Origin: Maribacter sp. | GTDB lineage: Bacteria > Bacteroidota > Bacteroidia > Flavobacteriales > Flavobacteriaceae | Length of the DNA: 14,338 bases | Direction of reading: 5' to 3' | Assembly: GCA_018679695.1 (NCBI GenBank) | Contig: JAHHKH010000068.1 | Span: 1-14,338 of the forward strand | Part shown: in pieces, positions 13,624 through 14,338 of the stretch | How the letters are laid out: each line of letters starts with the position of its first letter | Position numbering within the stretch: the first letter of the stretch is position 1 | Position numbers and translations under genes: made by a program | Notes under the pieces: model-generated | Seen by the model: the letters and a program-made list of their open reading frames with translations, nothing else | What the model was told of the DNA's origin: nothing | Database searches by the model: none

Positions 13624-14067
13624 ATGGCTAAGTTGCTTTATTTGCCCATTTTTATTTGCCTGTTTTATTTCGAGGGTTCATTGGCCCAAAAGGATTGTAT
13701 CCTAGGGGTCGGAATTACCGAGGATAAAATACTGATCGATGTCTTTCAAATGAACGAACAACAGGCCGAACAAATGATGAATTACAGCGCTGAGTTAAAA
13801 TATAGGAATGAGTTGTTGAACAACCAAGCTGAAAATATCTTAAAGCGACACCCGCAAAGTTCAGAAGCCGAACTGATAATTTTGGCCGAAAAGTACAAGG
13901 TTATCAGGGATAGTATGGAAACAGTGCAGCGCATGATAGATATTAGGACCCTTAAACTGTTTAACGAAAAACAATACATGCGCTATTTGGAGTTATGTGA
14001 AGAAGCATTTCGCCAGCCTTTTCGAATAATTCCACAGGTTATTCAAGACAGTATTCCGCCCAAATGA
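13624..14067 (+). CDS. secreted helical protein of unknown function
   Basis: A 147-residue protein that I do not recognise with confidence. Residues 1-21 are a signal peptide (LLYLPIFICLFYFEGSLA) with likely cleavage between Ala21 and Gln22. Cys25 is not in a proper lipobox, so it is probably soluble in the periplasm rather than a lipoprotein. The mature part, about 42-130, is almost entirely predicted helix, rich in Glu, Gln, Asn and Met (MNEQQAEQMMNYSAELKYRN, then AELIILAEKYKVIRDSMET, then FNEKQYMRYLELCEEAF). FNEKQYMRYLEL is reminiscent of the LTxxQ segment in Spy/CpxP-type periplasmic chaperones, but this similarity is only suggestive. Two Cys, 25 and 125, could form a disulfide. It lies divergent to pepT and 89 bases upstream of pyrD on the same strand. 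Confidence 0.75.
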   Translation: MAKLLYLPIFICLFYFEGSLAQKDCILGVGITEDKILIDVFQMNEQQAEQMMNYSAELKYRNELLNNQAENILKRHPQSSEAELIILAEKYKVIRDSMETVQRMIDIRTLKLFNEKQYMRYLELCEEAFRQPFRIIPQVIQDSIPPK

Positions 14068-14128
14068 ATTTAACCATTCGATATTTACAAAATTGGGTTG
14101 GATAGTACCTTTACTAAGTTTGAGTTTG

Positions 14129-14136
14129 TACTTTTG
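14129..14136 (+). promoter_or_regulatory. candidate -7 element for pyrD
   Basis: TACTTTTG fits TAnnTTTG and ends 20 bases before the pyrD ATG. A -33 TTG at correct spacing is not evident; TTG at 14098-14100 is about 28 bases away. It suggests pyrD has its own promoter rather than depending on the upstream gene. Confidence 0.38.
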
Positions 14137-14156
14137 CTTAAATTTTCCTGCAATAC

Positions 14157-14338
14157 ATGTACAAAATAATAGTTCGCCCAATTCTTTTTTTATTTGACCC
14201 GGAAAAGGTTCATCACTTTACATTTTCCCTGATTCGCTTTTTGGGTAAAATTGGTTTGACAAGCCTTTATAAATCATTTTTTGTCCTTGAGGACAAGGGG
14301 TTGGAACGGGAAGTTTTTGGATTACGGTTCAACAACCC
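14157..14338 (+). CDS. pyrD: dihydroorotate dehydrogenase (quinone), N-terminal part
   Basis: The first 60 codons of a class 2 dihydroorotate dehydrogenase, cut by the right edge of the window. The start ATG is followed by YKIIVRPILFLFDPEKVHHF and SLIRFLGKIGLTSLY, the membrane-associating N-terminal helical region with the family PE-x-x-H pattern. It continues to VFGLRFNNP, which in complete proteins leads into the FMN-barrel segment VGLAAGFDK. The enzyme oxidises dihydroorotate to orotate with a quinone at the cytoplasmic face of the inner membrane, the fourth step of pyrimidine synthesis. The assignment rests on the N-terminus only, but the combination of motifs and order is specific to the quinone-dependent class. 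No other pyrimidine genes are visible. Confidence 0.88.
   Translation, partial: MYKIIVRPILFLFDPEKVHHFTFSLIRFLGKIGLTSLYKSFFVLEDKGLEREVFGLRFNN

Noticed and set aside
1..14338. Search by eye for CRISPR arrays, tRNA/rRNA genes, transposases, toxin-antitoxin pairs, defence genes or phage att sites
   Set aside because: None seen; the genes are compact and of housekeeping or general accessory type, with no stretch of more than 300 bases lacking a gene.

Overview
The window looks like chromosome of a marine-type Flavobacteriaceae bacterium (Bacteroidota). This rests on recognised families and gene style, not on a database search. The evidence is the long NusB form of about 315 residues, a PUR-alpha-like DUF3276 protein, a DUF1573 lipoprotein next to YajC, a very large secreted M14 peptidase, AT-rich spacers with no clear Shine-Dalgarno sequences, and several TAnnTTTG promoter -7 elements. 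No phage, insertion sequence, CRISPR array, tRNA or rRNA is visible. Most of the window is ordinary housekeeping and accessory chromosome, and I found no convincing new multi-gene system.

Layout. Positions 1-273 hold the 3' end of a YfiT/DinB-superfamily gene. Convergent to it is a minus-strand pair: a peroxiredoxin-like thioredoxin-fold protein (638-1198) followed by a small cupin (298-618). The spacer upstream of that pair, which contains no full-length gene, holds the last ~54 codons of a csaA-type tRNA-binding gene whose 5' half is gone. It is followed by a plus-strand pair joined by an ATGA overlap: a BASS-family sodium symporter (1448-2371) and a membrane-bound lysophospholipid acyltransferase (2368-3438). 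The acyltransferase runs tail-to-tail into an 843-residue secreted M14 zinc carboxypeptidase (3413-5944), with a 26-base overlap of coding ends.

The centre is a housekeeping block. On the minus strand are an ABC exporter (6474-8228) and the PUR/DUF3276 nucleic-acid-binding protein (6023-6394), closed by a hairpin terminator. Divergent from it on the plus strand are nusB, a DUF1573 lipoprotein and yajC (8410-10212), closed by a second strong hairpin terminator. This block combines transcription antitermination with a Sec-translocon accessory protein.

The right part holds a Tat-signal Gfo/Idh/MocA oxidoreductase (10318-11667). Convergent to it is a minus-strand pair, pepT (12319-13545) and a YdeI/DUF1801 protein. 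Divergent from pepT are a small secreted helical protein of unknown function (13624-14067) and the first 60 codons of pyrD (14157 to the window edge).

The points most worth a second look are the csaA remnant, the Glu-to-Asp change at the ABC exporter's Walker B, the acyltransferase-M14 overlap, a 23-bp tandem duplication starting at the DUF1573 stop codon, and the unknown secreted protein before pyrD.
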